Shown here: in pieces, positions 8,283 through 17,839 of the stretch | Layout of the letters: each line of letters begins with the position of its first letter | Position numbering within the stretch: the first letter of the stretch is position 1 | Notes under the pieces: generated by a model | Databases searched by the model: none | Told to the model about the DNA's origin: nothing | The model's input: the letters and a program-made list of their open reading frames with translations, nothing else | DNA from: Fontibacillus panacisegetis | GTDB lineage: Bacteria > Bacillota > Bacilli > Paenibacillales > Paenibacillaceae | Reading direction: 5' to 3' | DNA length: 64,000 nucleotides | Assembly: GCF_900102215.1 (NCBI RefSeq) | Contig: NZ_FNBG01000004.1 | Location: 124,001-188,000 of the forward strand | Made by a program: the position numbers and the translations under genes

Positions 8283-9251
8283 CTAGGCCCACCACATGTC
8301 TTGAGGGTTCTCATAAATCAGGATTGATTTCAGGTTGGTTACTGCACGGTTGAATCCCTCTTCAATAGACATCAACGGATCTTCATGTTCAATGCTAATA
8401 ACATAATCATATCCGTAAATCCGCAAAGCGCTAACAATATCGGACCATTCAGTCATGCTATGCCCACAGCCTACAGAACGGAAAGTCCAGGCACGAGTTT
8501 GCACATCACCATAAGGCTGCATATCGAGCAACCCATACATATTCATGTTATCCTGGTCCAAATAAGTGTCTTTTGCATGAAAATGATGAATTGCGCCGGC
8601 TTTGCCCAATATTTTAATCGCACCTACCGGATCAATGCCTTGCCACCACAGATGACTTGGGTCCAGATTTACGCCAATCGCATCACAGGTTTCTTCCCGC
8701 AGCTTCAGGATTGTATATGGCGTATGGCACAAAAATCCTCCATGCAGCTCGATGCCTATTTTCACATGATGCTCTTCCGCCAGCTTGCCGATTTCTTTCC
8801 AATATGGAATAAGCTTGTTCTCCCATTGCCATTTCTTAATGTCACTATATACAGTTGGCCATGGAATAACGGGCCAGTTTGGCGCTTTCGCGTCATCACT
8901 ATCTCCGGCAGTGCCAGAGAAAGTATTAACAACAGGCACTCCCAACAGGGAAGCCAATTTAATCGATTTTCGCAAAATTTCGTCGCCTTCCCGAGCCTCC
9001 ACAGGATCTGGAGAAATCGGATTGTTGTGGCAACTGAGAGCACTTATAATCAAGCCGCGACGCTCAAATTTCTCAAGATAGGCCTTACGTGCCTCCTCGC
9101 TCGCAAGCAGTTCATCTGTAGAACAATGTGCATTTCCCGGGTTGCCTCCGGAACCGATCTCAACGGCATTCAATCCGGCAGCTACCAGCTTATCCAGCAT
9201 TTCATCCAACGTCAAATTTGAAAATAACGGATCAAAAACTCCCAATTTCAT
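8283..9251 (-). CDS. Sugar phosphate isomerase/epimerase-type TIM-barrel protein
   Basis: The 322-residue AP-endonuclease-2-like barrel has LGVFDPLFSNLTLDEML at the start and metal-ligand stretches IGIELHGGFLCH, IGVNLDPSHLWWQG, IHHFHAKDTY and VISIEHEDP, all typical of the xylose-isomerase-like/IolE/IolI superfamily. It sits between two Gfo/Idh/MocA dehydrogenase genes (23 and 43 bases away), a pairing common in inositol and oxidised-sugar pathways. The reaction is not determinable, but an isomerase or epimerase acting on the keto-sugar from the dehydrogenases is likely. Confidence 0.8.
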   Translation of the reverse strand: MKLGVFDPLFSNLTLDEMLDKLVAAGLNAVEIGSGGNPGNAHCSTDELLASEEARKAYLEKFERRGLIISALSCHNNPISPDPVEAREGDEILRKSIKLASLLGVPVVNTFSGTAGDSDDAKAPNWPVIPWPTVYSDIKKWQWENKLIPYWKEIGKLAEEHHVKIGIELHGGFLCHTPYTILKLREETCDAIGVNLDPSHLWWQGIDPVGAIKILGKAGAIHHFHAKDTYLDQDNMNMYGLLDMQPYGDVQTRAWTFRSVGCGHSMTEWSDIVSALRIYGYDYVISIEHEDPLMSIEEGFNRAVTNLKSILIYENPQDMWWA

Positions 9252-9294
9252 CGTAATTCCCTCTCATCTTCTATGGATTGGTTTATCTGAACGA

Positions 9295-10371
9295 TTAATT
9301 AAAATATACAGGTTCTCCGGTTTCGGAAGATTTATATATAGCCTCCAAGATACGCGTCACTACCAGCGCCTCCTCCGGCTTAACGACAGGCTCCGTATCA
9401 TTAATAATACTATCGATCCATTGGCTTGCCTCGGCTAAGGCCGGGTCGTCTTTGGCTCCGTCGTAAAAATCCACCCCGCCAGTCTCTAATTCAATATGGT
9501 TCGTGTATAATTTGCCGAAGTTTTCTCCGTTAATGCGCAGCCCGTTTTCCATATCCGCGCCGCCTTCTGTTCCGCAAAGGAGCGTTTTGGCTTCACCAAC
9601 ATCGAGCGTATTTAGCGCCCAGCTTGCTTCAATTACAATTGTAGCACCATTCTCCATCGTAACAAAACCAATAGCAGAGTCCTCAACCGTAAATGTCTCA
9701 GGGTTCCAGGGTCCCCAGGCATTTGCAGCGTTCTTTCTGCCTGAGAGCTTGTGATATGCATTCCCTACGGCGTATTTCGGTTTATAGTTATTCATCATCC
9801 ACAGTGTCAGATCCAGAGCATGAGTTCCAATATCGATCAATGGTCCTCCTCCTTGCGCTTCCTCATCCAAAAAGACGCCCCAGGTCGGAACCGCCCGACG
9901 CCGAATAGCCTTGGCTCTAGCATAATAGACTTCTCCCAGACCCTGCTGTTCGCAAACTTTGTGCAAGTAAGCAGAGTCGGGTCTGAACCGGTTTTGATAA
10001 CCAATCGTCAGCTTCCTTCCAGTGCGCTTGGAGGCATCGATCATTGCTTGCGCTTCCTCCGTTGTTTTAGCCATCGGCTTTTCACACATTACATGCTTCC
10101 CTGCCTCCATGGCTGCAATGGAAATCTCCGCATGAGAAATATTAGGAGTACATACATGAATCACATCTATATTTTTATCCTTTAATAGTTCCCTATAATC
10201 TATATATACTTCTGCGCCTTCACTCCCGAAATCGGCTTTTGCCTGCTCGGCACGCTCAACGATAATATCACAAAAAGCAACTAACCTTACTTCATTTAAT
10301 TTCTTCAATGCAGGCATATGTTTACCTTGCGCGATACCGCCACAACCAATAATTCCAATATTCAATGTCAT
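9295..10371 (-). CDS. Gfo/Idh/MocA family NAD(P)-dependent sugar oxidoreductase
   Basis: The 358-residue protein has IGIIGCGGIAQGKHMPAL at the N-terminus, VHVCTPNISHAE, the catalytic MCEKPMAKT near residue 95, and IDIGTHALDLTLWMMN in the C-terminal domain. It is the first gene of the three-gene dehydrogenase-isomerase-dehydrogenase set. An AraC regulator gene lies immediately upstream on the same strand (65 bases). The substrate is unknown; inositol-type or glucoside-3-dehydrogenase activity would both fit. Confidence 0.85.
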   Translation of the reverse strand: MTLNIGIIGCGGIAQGKHMPALKKLNEVRLVAFCDIIVERAEQAKADFGSEGAEVYIDYRELLKDKNIDVIHVCTPNISHAEISIAAMEAGKHVMCEKPMAKTTEEAQAMIDASKRTGRKLTIGYQNRFRPDSAYLHKVCEQQGLGEVYYARAKAIRRRAVPTWGVFLDEEAQGGGPLIDIGTHALDLTLWMMNNYKPKYAVGNAYHKLSGRKNAANAWGPWNPETFTVEDSAIGFVTMENGATIVIEASWALNTLDVGEAKTLLCGTEGGADMENGLRINGENFGKLYTNHIELETGGVDFYDGAKDDPALAEASQWIDSIINDTEPVVKPEEALVVTRILEAIYKSSETGEPVYFN

Positions 10372-10436
10372 TGTCGACTTACCCCTTCCACTTGTTTGAT
10401 ACCCTTATCATACAAGTCTGATAATGGACTATCTTC

Positions 10437-11327
10437 CTATATTCTTGCTGTTTTATTCCCGGATATTGTCCTGCGATACTTCAAAGGCGATGTTCCCGTA
10501 GCTTCCTTGAAAAAATGGTGAAAGGTCTTTACACTACTGAAACCAGCCTCCTCTGATACTTCGGTAACCGAATGATTTTCATTGAGCAAAATCCATTTGG
10601 CCTTATTAAGCCTATATTCATTTAGAAAGGTTACGAAGGTCATTCCCGTATTCTTCTTGAAGAACTTAGTAAAATAATAGGGACTAAACCCCATATAGTC
10701 GGCAACGTCTTTTAGGGTGATCGATTCTTGATAATGACATTCTACATATTCAAAAATGCGCTCCAGCTTCGAAAGTATTTCCTTGGTCGGAGTCCATGTA
10801 TTTTCAGAAATTTGAGGTCGATATGACGCACTGCTCCTTGGTACTTCTCTTAGAATAAAAACCAGCATTTCGTAAAGCTTGGCCTTGATCATATAAGCAT
10901 AACCCTCTTTACGCTCGAAATCTTCCTTGCTGATGCTTTGAAGTAGAGGAAGAAGCGCACTTACTGTTGCTTCGGGCCAATTCCAGCTTGATTGCTCCAT
11001 TTCAGTAAAGATGTCTCGAAGCGAACGGTCATCGTTGATTAGTGCGGCTACGTCCTGGAACAGGCTCAGATCAAATTGAATAACGATCCGTTCACTATCC
11101 GGGGACGCCAAAAAATAGTGAACCTCTCCGCCATTAATAAACTGCACCTCCCCTTGCTTCATACGGATCACCTTATCATTTATTCCCAGATCCAAGCTTC
11201 CTTGCGTCACATAAATAATTTCGATTTCTTTATGCCAGTGAGGATAACCAAGCACATCTCCTTTGTGAATAAAGCTCCGAAATGGAAAATGCTTGTCTAG
11301 TTCCGGGATTTCCAGATATAAACTCAT
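10437..11327 (-). CDS. AraC-family transcriptional regulator with N-terminal cupin
   Basis: This 296-residue protein has an N-terminal sugar-sensing cupin (HWHKEIEIIYVTQGSLDLGI, then GEVQFINGGEVHYF) and two C-terminal helix-turn-helix motifs (ITLKDVADYMGFSPYYFTKFF and VTEVSEEAGFSSVKTFHHFFK, at about residues 201-270). It probably activates the downstream Gfo/Idh genes in response to a sugar. It sits in the same direction as the genes it would control. Confidence 0.85.
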   Translation of the reverse strand: MSLYLEIPELDKHFPFRSFIHKGDVLGYPHWHKEIEIIYVTQGSLDLGINDKVIRMKQGEVQFINGGEVHYFLASPDSERIVIQFDLSLFQDVAALINDDRSLRDIFTEMEQSSWNWPEATVSALLPLLQSISKEDFERKEGYAYMIKAKLYEMLVFILREVPRSSASYRPQISENTWTPTKEILSKLERIFEYVECHYQESITLKDVADYMGFSPYYFTKFFKKNTGMTFVTFLNEYRLNKAKWILLNENHSVTEVSEEAGFSSVKTFHHFFKEATGTSPLKYRRTISGNKTARI

Positions 11328-11386
11328 TTCCGCCAGCTCCCCTTTGTTATCAAGTAGTTTCCGATTAAGTATTCGATCAATAAATC

Positions 11387-11418
11387 ACAAGAGGGCGTTG
11401 AATTTATACGCCCCTTGT
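11387..11418. terminator. Hairpin between the ThuA-like and AraC genes
   Basis: ACAAGAGGGCGT at 11387-11398 pairs with ACGCCCCTTGT at 11408-11418 with one bulged A. The trailing T run is weak on either strand, so this may be a terminator or an RNA-processing hairpin. Confidence 0.45.
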
Positions 11419-11433
11419 AACGAAACTGTAAAT

Positions 11434-12162
11434 TTAGTGAACCGGTTCCAACGGGGCAACGCGCCCGTAAGTGACTTTGACGCGCTCGCTTTTTGCCGCC
11501 CATCGAACGCTGTTACTGATAACCTGAAGCACCTCAGGCTGGTGATAGACTGGAAAGGTCTCATGCCCTGGTCTGAAGTAAAAGATATTGCCTTGTCCGC
11601 GCTTGTAGCAGCATCCACTGCGGAATACCTCTCCGCCCTCGAACCAGGAAATAAAAATAAGCTCATCTGGGGCCGGAATCTCAAAACGCTCGCCGTACAT
11701 TTCTTCCTTCGGAATTTCAATGTACTCTCCAAGACCTTTAGCAATCGGATGTCCAGGCTCAATCACCCAGATTCTCTCCTTCTCACCATCATCACGCCAT
11801 TTCAGAGCGCCGGTATTGGTGCCCATTAATGCCTCGAATATTTTTGAATTATGTCCAGAGTGAAGCACGATCAATCCCATACCGTCCAGCACCTTTTGTC
11901 GTACCCTTTCCACGACTTCGTCGCTAACTTCGTTATGGGCCAAATGCCCCCACCAAAGCAATACGTCCGTTTGCTCCAGCACTTCTTCAGTTAATCCGTG
12001 TTCCGGTTCGTCCAAAACAGCGGTTGTTGCTTCCATATCCTCTTGCGTGTTCAAATAGTTGGCAATCGCCATATGAATGCCATCCGGATAAATAGCTTTA
12101 ACTTCTTCATTGTGTCTTTCGTGACGATACTCGTTCCAGACTGTGATCTTGATTTTAGACAT
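11434..12162 (-). CDS. ThuA-like (trehalose utilisation) glutamine-amidotransferase-fold protein
   Basis: The 242-residue protein shows the ThuA-domain features [14 protein letters not shown] start ([13 protein letters not shown]), [28 protein letters not shown] near residue 100 and [14 protein letters not shown] near the end. ThuA proteins in rhizobia help oxidise trehalose-type disaccharides to 3-keto derivatives with a Gfo/Idh partner (ThuB). Here the gene follows a Gfo/Idh gene by 16 bases, exactly that pairing, so a 3-keto-disaccharide pathway is a reasonable inference. Confidence 0.85.
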   Translation of the reverse strand: MSKIKITVWNEYRHERHNEEVKAIYPDGIHMAIANYLNTQEDMEATTAVLDEPEHGLTEEVLEQTDVLLWWGHLAHNEVSDEVVERVRQKVLDGMGLIVLHSGHNSKIFEALMGTNTGALKWRDDGEKERIWVIEPGHPIAKGLGEYIEIPKEEMYGERFEIPAPDELIFISWFEGGEVFRSGCCYKRGQGNIFYFRPGHETFPVYHQPEVLQVISNSVRWAAKSERVKVTYGRVAPLEPVH

Positions 12163-12178
12163 GATTTGACTCCTCCTG

Positions 12179-13228
12179 TTATATTGAAATCCACCGTCGT
12201 TCTGTTATTGAGGCTATAATTGAATCAATGGCTTGCTGGTTTATGTAGCCGTCTTCCATACTGGCGTCGCATCCGTCGCCCTGTCCATTGACCAGATTAA
12301 CAAAAGACTGCATCTGATCTACATGAAACACTTCAGGAATATCTACTTTCCTGAAGACCTCGTCACCGTCCTCGGAAAACTTGACATATAGCGTATCCTC
12401 TTCTTCAAGGTTATAAAGAATCGCCCCACGGGTCCCGAAAATTTCCAGCTGTTGGTAGTTATCCCGCCCATATGCGAATCTCGAAATGGACATCGTTGAG
12501 GACACTCCTCCTTCAAGTCGCGCCAGCACATGACAGAAATCATCGACATCGACCTCACCCTTGCCTTCTCCTTCAAGCAGGGCCCGTTCCTTAATAATTG
12601 TATCGGCATCCGCCATTACCCACTCTACATTACCTACTAGAAAACGTTGAAGATCGAGCAAATGTGAGCCTAAATCTCCCAGCGCACCTGATCCGGACAG
12701 TTCTCTACGGAATCTCCAGACCAGCGGAAGCTGCTCATTGAGTCCCCAGCCTTGCAAATATTGGCCGTAAACATGTTTGACCTCACCCAATTTACCCTGT
12801 CTGATTAACCATTTCGCATATCTTATTGCTGACTTGTACCGATAGCTGAAGCAGATCATATGCGGCAAAGGAGCCTCATCCAGCAGATCGCGCAGCACGA
12901 TGGCTTCCCGTACATTGAGCGTCACCGGCTTCTCCAGCGCAAACGGCTTCCGATGCTTGACCGCCTCGCACGCTATTTCAAAATGGTTATAGTTCGGCGT
13001 ACCAATCGTTACTGCTTCAAGTTCAGGATCAGCCAGCATTTCTTTGTAATTCAAATATCTTCTTGCTTCCGGGATATGAAATTGTTCTCCCCGCCCCGCC
13101 AGCACCTCTTCCTTGCAATCGCAAATCGACCAGAGGACCGCATCATCACTCGCTAACAGGCCGGAAATATGCATGTCTGCTATTCCTCCAAGACCAATTA
13201 CACCGACTTTCAGTTTTGCCAAGTGCAT
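12179..13228 (-). CDS. Gfo/Idh/MocA family oxidoreductase, ThuB-like by context
   Basis: The ~349-residue product starts at 13228, where ATG follows GGGGGAGGGTG; a TTG six bases later is an alternative. Features are [31 protein letters not shown] (the EKP motif) and [15 protein letters not shown]. It is the first gene of a two-gene unit with the ThuA-like gene and is divergent from an AraC regulator. By analogy with ThuAB it may oxidise a disaccharide or glucoside; this is inferred from pairing only. Confidence 0.85.
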   Translation of the reverse strand: MHLAKLKVGVIGLGGIADMHISGLLASDDAVLWSICDCKEEVLAGRGEQFHIPEARRYLNYKEMLADPELEAVTIGTPNYNHFEIACEAVKHRKPFALEKPVTLNVREAIVLRDLLDEAPLPHMICFSYRYKSAIRYAKWLIRQGKLGEVKHVYGQYLQGWGLNEQLPLVWRFRRELSGSGALGDLGSHLLDLQRFLVGNVEWVMADADTIIKERALLEGEGKGEVDVDDFCHVLARLEGGVSSTMSISRFAYGRDNYQQLEIFGTRGAILYNLEEEDTLYVKFSEDGDEVFRKVDIPEVFHVDQMQSFVNLVNGQGDGCDASMEDGYINQQAIDSIIASITERRWISI

Positions 13229-13358
13229 CACCCTCCCCCTTATTGCATCGTCTGCATTACAACTACAGTATAGGTTGTGATAGAATAAACGAAAATGGTG
13301 GAAACATACCCTTTTTGTACAAAAACTACTTTTTACAAGTCGTAAGGGAGCGAAGAAC

Positions 13359-14258
13359 TTGCTTGCCATTAACGTGGAAATGATGCCAAGAATCAAACTG
13401 ATGGGATTTGTCTCTTATAAGCAGCCCTGGATTCATTTTAAAAGAACGACACACGAGACGATTCTCTATTTCGTAAAAAGCGGAGAGCTTCATCTCAAAG
13501 AGAACGGAACGCCCTTTATTCTAAAAAAAGGAGACCTCCTTGTTCTGGAGCCGAATATGGAGCATGAAGGAACGGAAAAGCATGTCTGCGATTACTACTA
13601 TATTCATTTCGAGCATCCAGATATGAATTCCGTTCAGGTGGAAGATTTGCTGACGATGGCGAGACACTTCATCCTGGAGGATGGAACACAACAAGCAGGG
13701 CAGGACAGCTCGATCTGCCACTTTCCAAAGCATTATACTTTGTCCAAAAAAGCCCTCTCCCTCTCTTTTCACGCCATGAACGAGATGCTTCAACTATATA
13801 GACGAAAATACTTCAATCGCGGGTTAACCGCCCTGAAGTTCACCGAATGGCTGATCGAGGTGTCCCGGGAGCATTTCATTACAGCACTCCAGCAACACGA
13901 AGGCAGCAATACCAAACCCTTTATCAAAGTCCATGCCCTGCTGGACTATATTCACGAGCACTACGCAGGCAAAATTACCGGGAGTGAGATCGCGCAGGAA
14001 TTTGACTGCAATTATGACTACATGAACCGCGTCTTTACCACGCTGACAGGCCAGAGCATCATGCGTTATGTCAACTGGGTGCGGATCAACCATGCAAAAG
14101 AGCTGATTGAAGCCACACACCTGCCCTTTGGCGAAATCGGCTACTTGACCGGATTGGATGATCCCTATTATTTCAGCAAGGTGTTCAAGAAGTACGCTGG
14201 AGTCACACCCTCCCAGTATTATAAAGAAGTGCGAGGACAGGGAAAGAGCGCCCATTAA
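13359..14258 (+). CDS. AraC-family transcriptional regulator
   Basis: The 299-residue protein starts at a TTG with AAGGGAG 8 bases upstream. Its N-terminal cupin has THETILYFVKSGELHL and GDLLVLEPNMEHEG; two helix-turn-helix motifs follow at about residues 210-290 (ITGSEIAQEFDCNYDYMNRVF and FGEIGYLTGLDDPYYFSKVFK). It is transcribed away from the Gfo/ThuA genes with about 130 bases between them and is the likely regulator of that pair. Confidence 0.85.
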   Translation: MLAINVEMMPRIKLMGFVSYKQPWIHFKRTTHETILYFVKSGELHLKENGTPFILKKGDLLVLEPNMEHEGTEKHVCDYYYIHFEHPDMNSVQVEDLLTMARHFILEDGTQQAGQDSSICHFPKHYTLSKKALSLSFHAMNEMLQLYRRKYFNRGLTALKFTEWLIEVSREHFITALQQHEGSNTKPFIKVHALLDYIHEHYAGKITGSEIAQEFDCNYDYMNRVFTTLTGQSIMRYVNWVRINHAKELIEATHLPFGEIGYLTGLDDPYYFSKVFKKYAGVTPSQYYKEVRGQGKSAH

Positions 14259-14328
14259 TGCTCAAACTGGTTTGAGATTCCATGAACCCATCGCATCGTC
14301 ACGATTCTCAAAAATCGCGTTGGAGGAT

Positions 14329-14484
14329 TCATACCTGATGTTTGTATTTCAAGATATGAAACGAGAGCTTAATCCAATGATCATGTTTTGCGTCTGCGAG
14401 GTTAAGCTCGAATAATTGCTCCCATTGCTTCATTCGATATTTCAACGTCGTTAATAAGTCGTATAGTTCATCAGCCCCCTCATG
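14329..14484 (-). pseudogene. Open remnant of an unknown coding sequence
   Basis: The minus strand carries a 52-codon open frame reading ELYDLLTTLKYRMKQWEQLF and continuing LNLADAKHDHWIKLSFH to a TGA at 14329. It has protein-like composition but no start with a ribosome site; an internal ATG at 14433 would give 33 residues. I do not recognise the family. It is probably the tail of a decayed gene beside the broken MmcQ copy. Confidence 0.3.
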
Positions 14485-14586
14485 TTACTTTTTTCACATA
14501 ATACAAAGATAACATGAGAGAACTGTTCCATCATCGGATGAAAGCGCAGAATTACAAGGCTTCTATTTGTCTGTTTTAGACATTCG

Positions 14587-14958
14587 TTAGTGACCCGCTC
14601 CATGATTCCCTATTCTTAACAAAACCGACTCACGAGCCGCTTTCGTAAGACTGCCTAACATCAGATTATAGGAATGATCGATCATCGATTTCAAATCAGC
14701 CATGTAAGGCTGCCATCTGCGATTACCGTATTCCAATGCTTCTTGTTTAAGTGATATCCGGGTTGAACACACTCATGCTGTTCTCTCAGGTTCGCAGCGA
14801 TGGCTGGATCACATTTTAAGGAAATACGCACAGTGTACTGATCTCCTGGAACGGAGATCAAGGCAAACATTTTTCCTCCTACCTGGATCTGGACCAAAGG
14901 GAAACTACTGAACGGCCCCCTTATGGGATTGGCAATAAGCAACCAGCTTACTATACAC
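14587..14958 (-). pseudogene. Second, broken MmcQ/YjbR copy
   Basis: The nucleotide sequence is closely similar to the intact copy at 6579-6947, including the GTG start region (14958) and the block KHWNTVIADGSL. It is broken by an in-frame TAG after SHKGAVQ, a short deletion near the VGGKMFALI segment, and a frameshift after DGSL, after which LKSMIDHSYNLMLGSLTK continues in another frame. A duplicate that has decayed. Confidence 0.85.
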
Positions 14959-14993
14959 AAGTATCTCTCCCTTACACTATTTTGAAATTTACG

Positions 14994-15807
14994 TCATTCG
15001 CTCTTCAAAGGAATCAAAATGATCTGGTGATAATATTTTTTGCCTTTATCGAATGTTTCAAGCAACGTACGTATAAGAATATCTCCATTCGGGATTAAAT
15101 GATGCTTTTCTAACAAATGTAAAGGTCTTTCCAGAATACGATTTATGAAATCTTGTTCTTTGGCTAGTTTACTCTGATAGATAAGTCCCCAGCATTCAGC
15201 CATTTCTTCAACAGGGTCTTCGATATGAAGCTTAAGCGCCTTAGCATCTTCCTTGTTAATCGGTAGTCCAAAAGTCAAATCACTGTACTTATTATGATTA
15301 TAGGATATGCGGGAGCATTGCTCCACTATAGGTATAGAATCGATCCAACTAGATAGATGATTCAGAACAGTCTTTGATTGGAGTGCAAATTTATATCCTT
15401 TTGAATGTGAAAAAAATAAAACGAATCAATCTTTCCGATGCACCATTTCCCATCAAAGTTATCATTCTGTAAATCACGTAACAGCCTGCAGAAATTTTGG
15501 GCATAATTGAAAACGAGTTGCTTTTCACTAAGCTCCTCAGCTAAAGCTTCTGTTTTTTCGCTAATTCTGGCAAATAAGATGTCTATGGAATCATGGTAAA
15601 GCATATGTTCAATCTCACGAAGCTTAAAGTCTAGCTTCTGATATTTTTTACTTTCTAGTATCTGTGGACCCTGATTGAAATCATAGAAGCGATATCCGCC
15701 ATCCCCCGCTTTTCACTGCTGATAATATTGTATTTCTCGTAATGTTTGAGTAAGTCGGGAGAAACACCTAAGTTAACAGCAAAATCCCCTATCTTATATT
15801 TATTCAC
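14994..15807 (-). pseudogene. MerR-family transcriptional regulator, two frameshifts
   Basis: From a GTG at 15807 (GGAG upstream) the frame reads NKYKIGDFAVNLGVSPDLLK, a MerR winged helix, then HYEKYNIISSEKRG. A frameshift near 15708 is needed to continue GGYRFYDFNQGPQILESKKY, and a second near 15350 to reach the last segment ending LIPLKSE at 14994. Intact it would be ~270 residues with a C-terminal ligand-binding domain. It is divergent from a flavoprotein gene that is also broken, so it was probably its regulator. Confidence 0.75.
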
Positions 15808-15968
15808 GATGCATTTCTCCAGAAGATTAATTTTTTTTAGTTATTTCACTATTATTGATCTACTTTTTTAAGAGTAGAAGTTAATATCTTACATTTATAT
15901 TGTGAATTTTATCACATAAGGAAATATATCTCATTCTTTTTTTATTATTACATACATTTATTTGTCAA

Positions 15969-15999
15969 TTGACCTGGAAGTAACACTGAATTTTACACT
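15969..15999 (+). promoter_or_regulatory. MerR-type promoter with 19-bp spacer before the flavoprotein remnant
   Basis: TTGACC at 15969-15974 and TACACT at 15994-15999 are separated by 19 bases, the over-long spacing typical of MerR-activated promoters. It reads towards the flavoprotein gene and away from the MerR remnant. The rest of 15808-16044 is AT-rich and shows no gene. Confidence 0.45.
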
Positions 16000-16044
16000 A
16001 CCTATGTAATCATATTACGCAATATGTTAAGGGGAGGCAATCAA

Positions 16045-17140
16045 ATGGAATTATTCACAAAACTAAGATCCAGGCTCTCACTCATTCTTCTAACTTGTTG
16101 TATCGTGCTTAGTGCTTGTAGCAGCAATGTAACAAGCAATACTACTACTAGCACAACAAATGGTGAAAGCTATAAAGCTGGAACTTATACAGGAAGTGCA
16201 GAAGGTAAAAATGGAGAAATGTCGGTAGAAGTAACTTTCTCAGATACGGAAATTACCAGCATTGAAGTGAAACAGGGTTCAGAAACAGAAGGACTCGCCC
16301 ATCCTGCTCTAGAGAAGATTCCAGCCAGCATCGTGGAAGGTCAATCTTTGGCGGTTGATGTGATTTCCGGTGCTACCGTTACAAGTAATGCGATTATCGA
16401 TGCCGTTGCTGACTGTATCCAGCAAGCCGGCGGAGATGTAGAGAAGCTCAGAACCAAAGCGATCGTTAAAAATGGAGTAAACGAAGAGATCACAACCGAG
16501 GTCGTTGTAGTCGGTGGCGGTGCATCTGGGTCAGCTGCAGCGCTAAAAGCCTCTGAAAACGGTGCAAAAGTCATAGTTATCGAGACCACGGCTAGTCCGG
16601 CAGAACAAGGAACAATGGCAGGGGGTATGTTTGCGACAAATTCTTCTGAGCAGGTTGAAAAAGGTGAGACCGTTGATCCGCAGTGATACTATAATCAATT
16701 CATAAACACAGGAAACTATCAAGTCAATGGGGGTTTGCTGACAAAGGTAATACAAAAGTCAGGAGAAACGGTTGACTGGTTAATTAACAACGGGGTGAAA
16801 CTAACCCTTGCTCATCCTGGTACTGGTGGTTATTACGAGCATACTAAGACACATCCAGCTTCCACTTTGCATGGATATACGGAAGGTGGAGTTAAAGGAA
16901 TTACTGCCTTGCATAATTCTATTGAGAATAAGGGCGGACAAGTACTGTATGAAACAACAGCTAAAGACATCATTGTAGAAAATGGAAAGGTTACAGGGAT
17001 TATTGCCGAAAAAACGGATGGCGGCACATTAACCGTTCATGCCGATGTCGTTATTTTGGCTACAGGCGGACTTGGCGGTAATGAAGAAAAAGTGGCTGAA
17101 ACCTTTGGTGAAGGGTTTGGTCACAGTCACACCTGTAGAT
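16045..17140 (+). pseudogene. Lipoprotein FMN-binding/FAD flavoprotein (fumarate-reductase-like), nonsense codon and 3' truncation
   Basis: ATG at 16045 follows AGGGGAGG. A lipoprotein signal (LSLILLTCCIVLSAC) leads into an FMN-binding domain (residues ~45-125, with the SGATVTS flavin-attachment motif) and a FAD Rossmann motif TEVVVVGGGASGSAAALKAS. A TGA at 16684-16686 interrupts the frame where relatives usually have Trp, and reading continues in frame through LATGGLGGNEEKVAE. Homology stops near 17110 and the rest of the expected ~600-residue protein is missing. Related intact proteins reduce fumarate, urocanate or similar acceptors at the membrane. Confidence 0.8.
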
Positions 17141-17168
17141 TTATTAATACTCTGATAAATCTGTATTT

Positions 17169-17208
17169 AAAGGGCATGGCTCGGATTCTTTCCGACCATG
17201 CCCTTTTT
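17169..17208 (+). terminator. Strong rho-independent terminator
   Basis: AAAGGGCATGG pairs with CCATGCCCTTT across a GC-containing loop, followed by T5. It ends the flavoprotein remnant and may also act in reverse for desR, which stops 29 bases away. Confidence 0.85.
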
Positions 17209-17236
17209 ACCTTACTCTCCAGAATTACGGTGGTCT

Positions 17237-17839
17237 CTATTTAAACCAGCCCTTTTCCTTGATACGAGTAATCGCTTCTATTCTGTTACTGACATTCAAT
17301 TTATCCAAAATGACCGATATGTAGTTACGAACAGTCCCCGCCGTAATAAACAGCTCGGTTGCGATTTCCTTTGTATTTTTGCCGTCCGCAACAAGTCCCA
17401 GCACCTCTTGCTCGCGCTCTGTAAGCGGATTCTCCTCTCTTCCATACATTTCATCGACAAGCTCAGGAGCAAAAATCCTTCTACCCGCCATTACACTGCG
17501 AATCGTGCTTGCCAGTTCTTCGCTTGGTGTATCCTTCAGCAAATATCCGCTAACTCCCGCCTTAAGCGCTCTCTCGAAATAACCGAAACGCGCAAATGTA
17601 GTCATAATGATTACCTTTGAATTCAGCGCCCTCAGCTCCTCTGCCGCATCTAGGCCGCTTCGGATCGGCATCTCAATGTCCATGACAACGATATCAGGCT
17701 TATATTGACGAACAAGTTCTATCGCTTCCTCCCCGTTACTCGCGCGACCTACGACCTGCATGTCTTCCTCCAGATCAAGCAAGGAGGCAAGTGCTCCAAG
17801 CAGCAACCGCTGATCCTCCGCAATAACAATCGAAATCAT
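17237..17839 (-). CDS. desR: DesR-like NarL-family response regulator
   Basis: The 200-residue protein has a receiver domain (ISIVIAEDQRLLLGALASLL, phosphoacceptor in DIVVMDIEMPIRSG, VIIMTTF, LKDTPSEEL) and a LuxR-type helix-turn-helix (LTEREQEVLGLVADGKNTKE, then GTVRNYISVILDKLNV). It overlaps desK by 4 bases and lies in a des-desK-desR order like the Bacillus subtilis membrane thermosensor. Phosphorylated DesR would activate the desaturase promoter; palindromes resembling its site lie upstream of des at 20333-20365. Confidence 0.88.
   Translation of the reverse strand: MISIVIAEDQRLLLGALASLLDLEEDMQVVGRASNGEEAIELVRQYKPDIVVMDIEMPIRSGLDAAEELRALNSKVIIMTTFARFGYFERALKAGVSGYLLKDTPSEELASTIRSVMAGRRIFAPELVDEMYGREENPLTEREQEVLGLVADGKNTKEIATELFITAGTVRNYISVILDKLNVSNRIEAITRIKEKGWFK

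Noticed and set aside
8385-9221. Long 278-residue frame antisense to the isomerase gene
   Set aside because: It is the opposite strand of a well-supported gene and has no domain features of its own.
13228-13396. N-terminal extension of the Gfo/Idh gene overlapping the AraC gene
   Set aside because: The extra 56 residues do not look like this family and the strong ribosome site is at 13228; both genes then have a normal divergent promoter region.
16684-16686. In-frame TGA in the flavoprotein as a possible selenocysteine codon
   Set aside because: Relatives appear to have Trp here, no SECIS-like hairpin is obvious after it, and the gene is also truncated at its 3' end, so a nonsense mutation is simpler.
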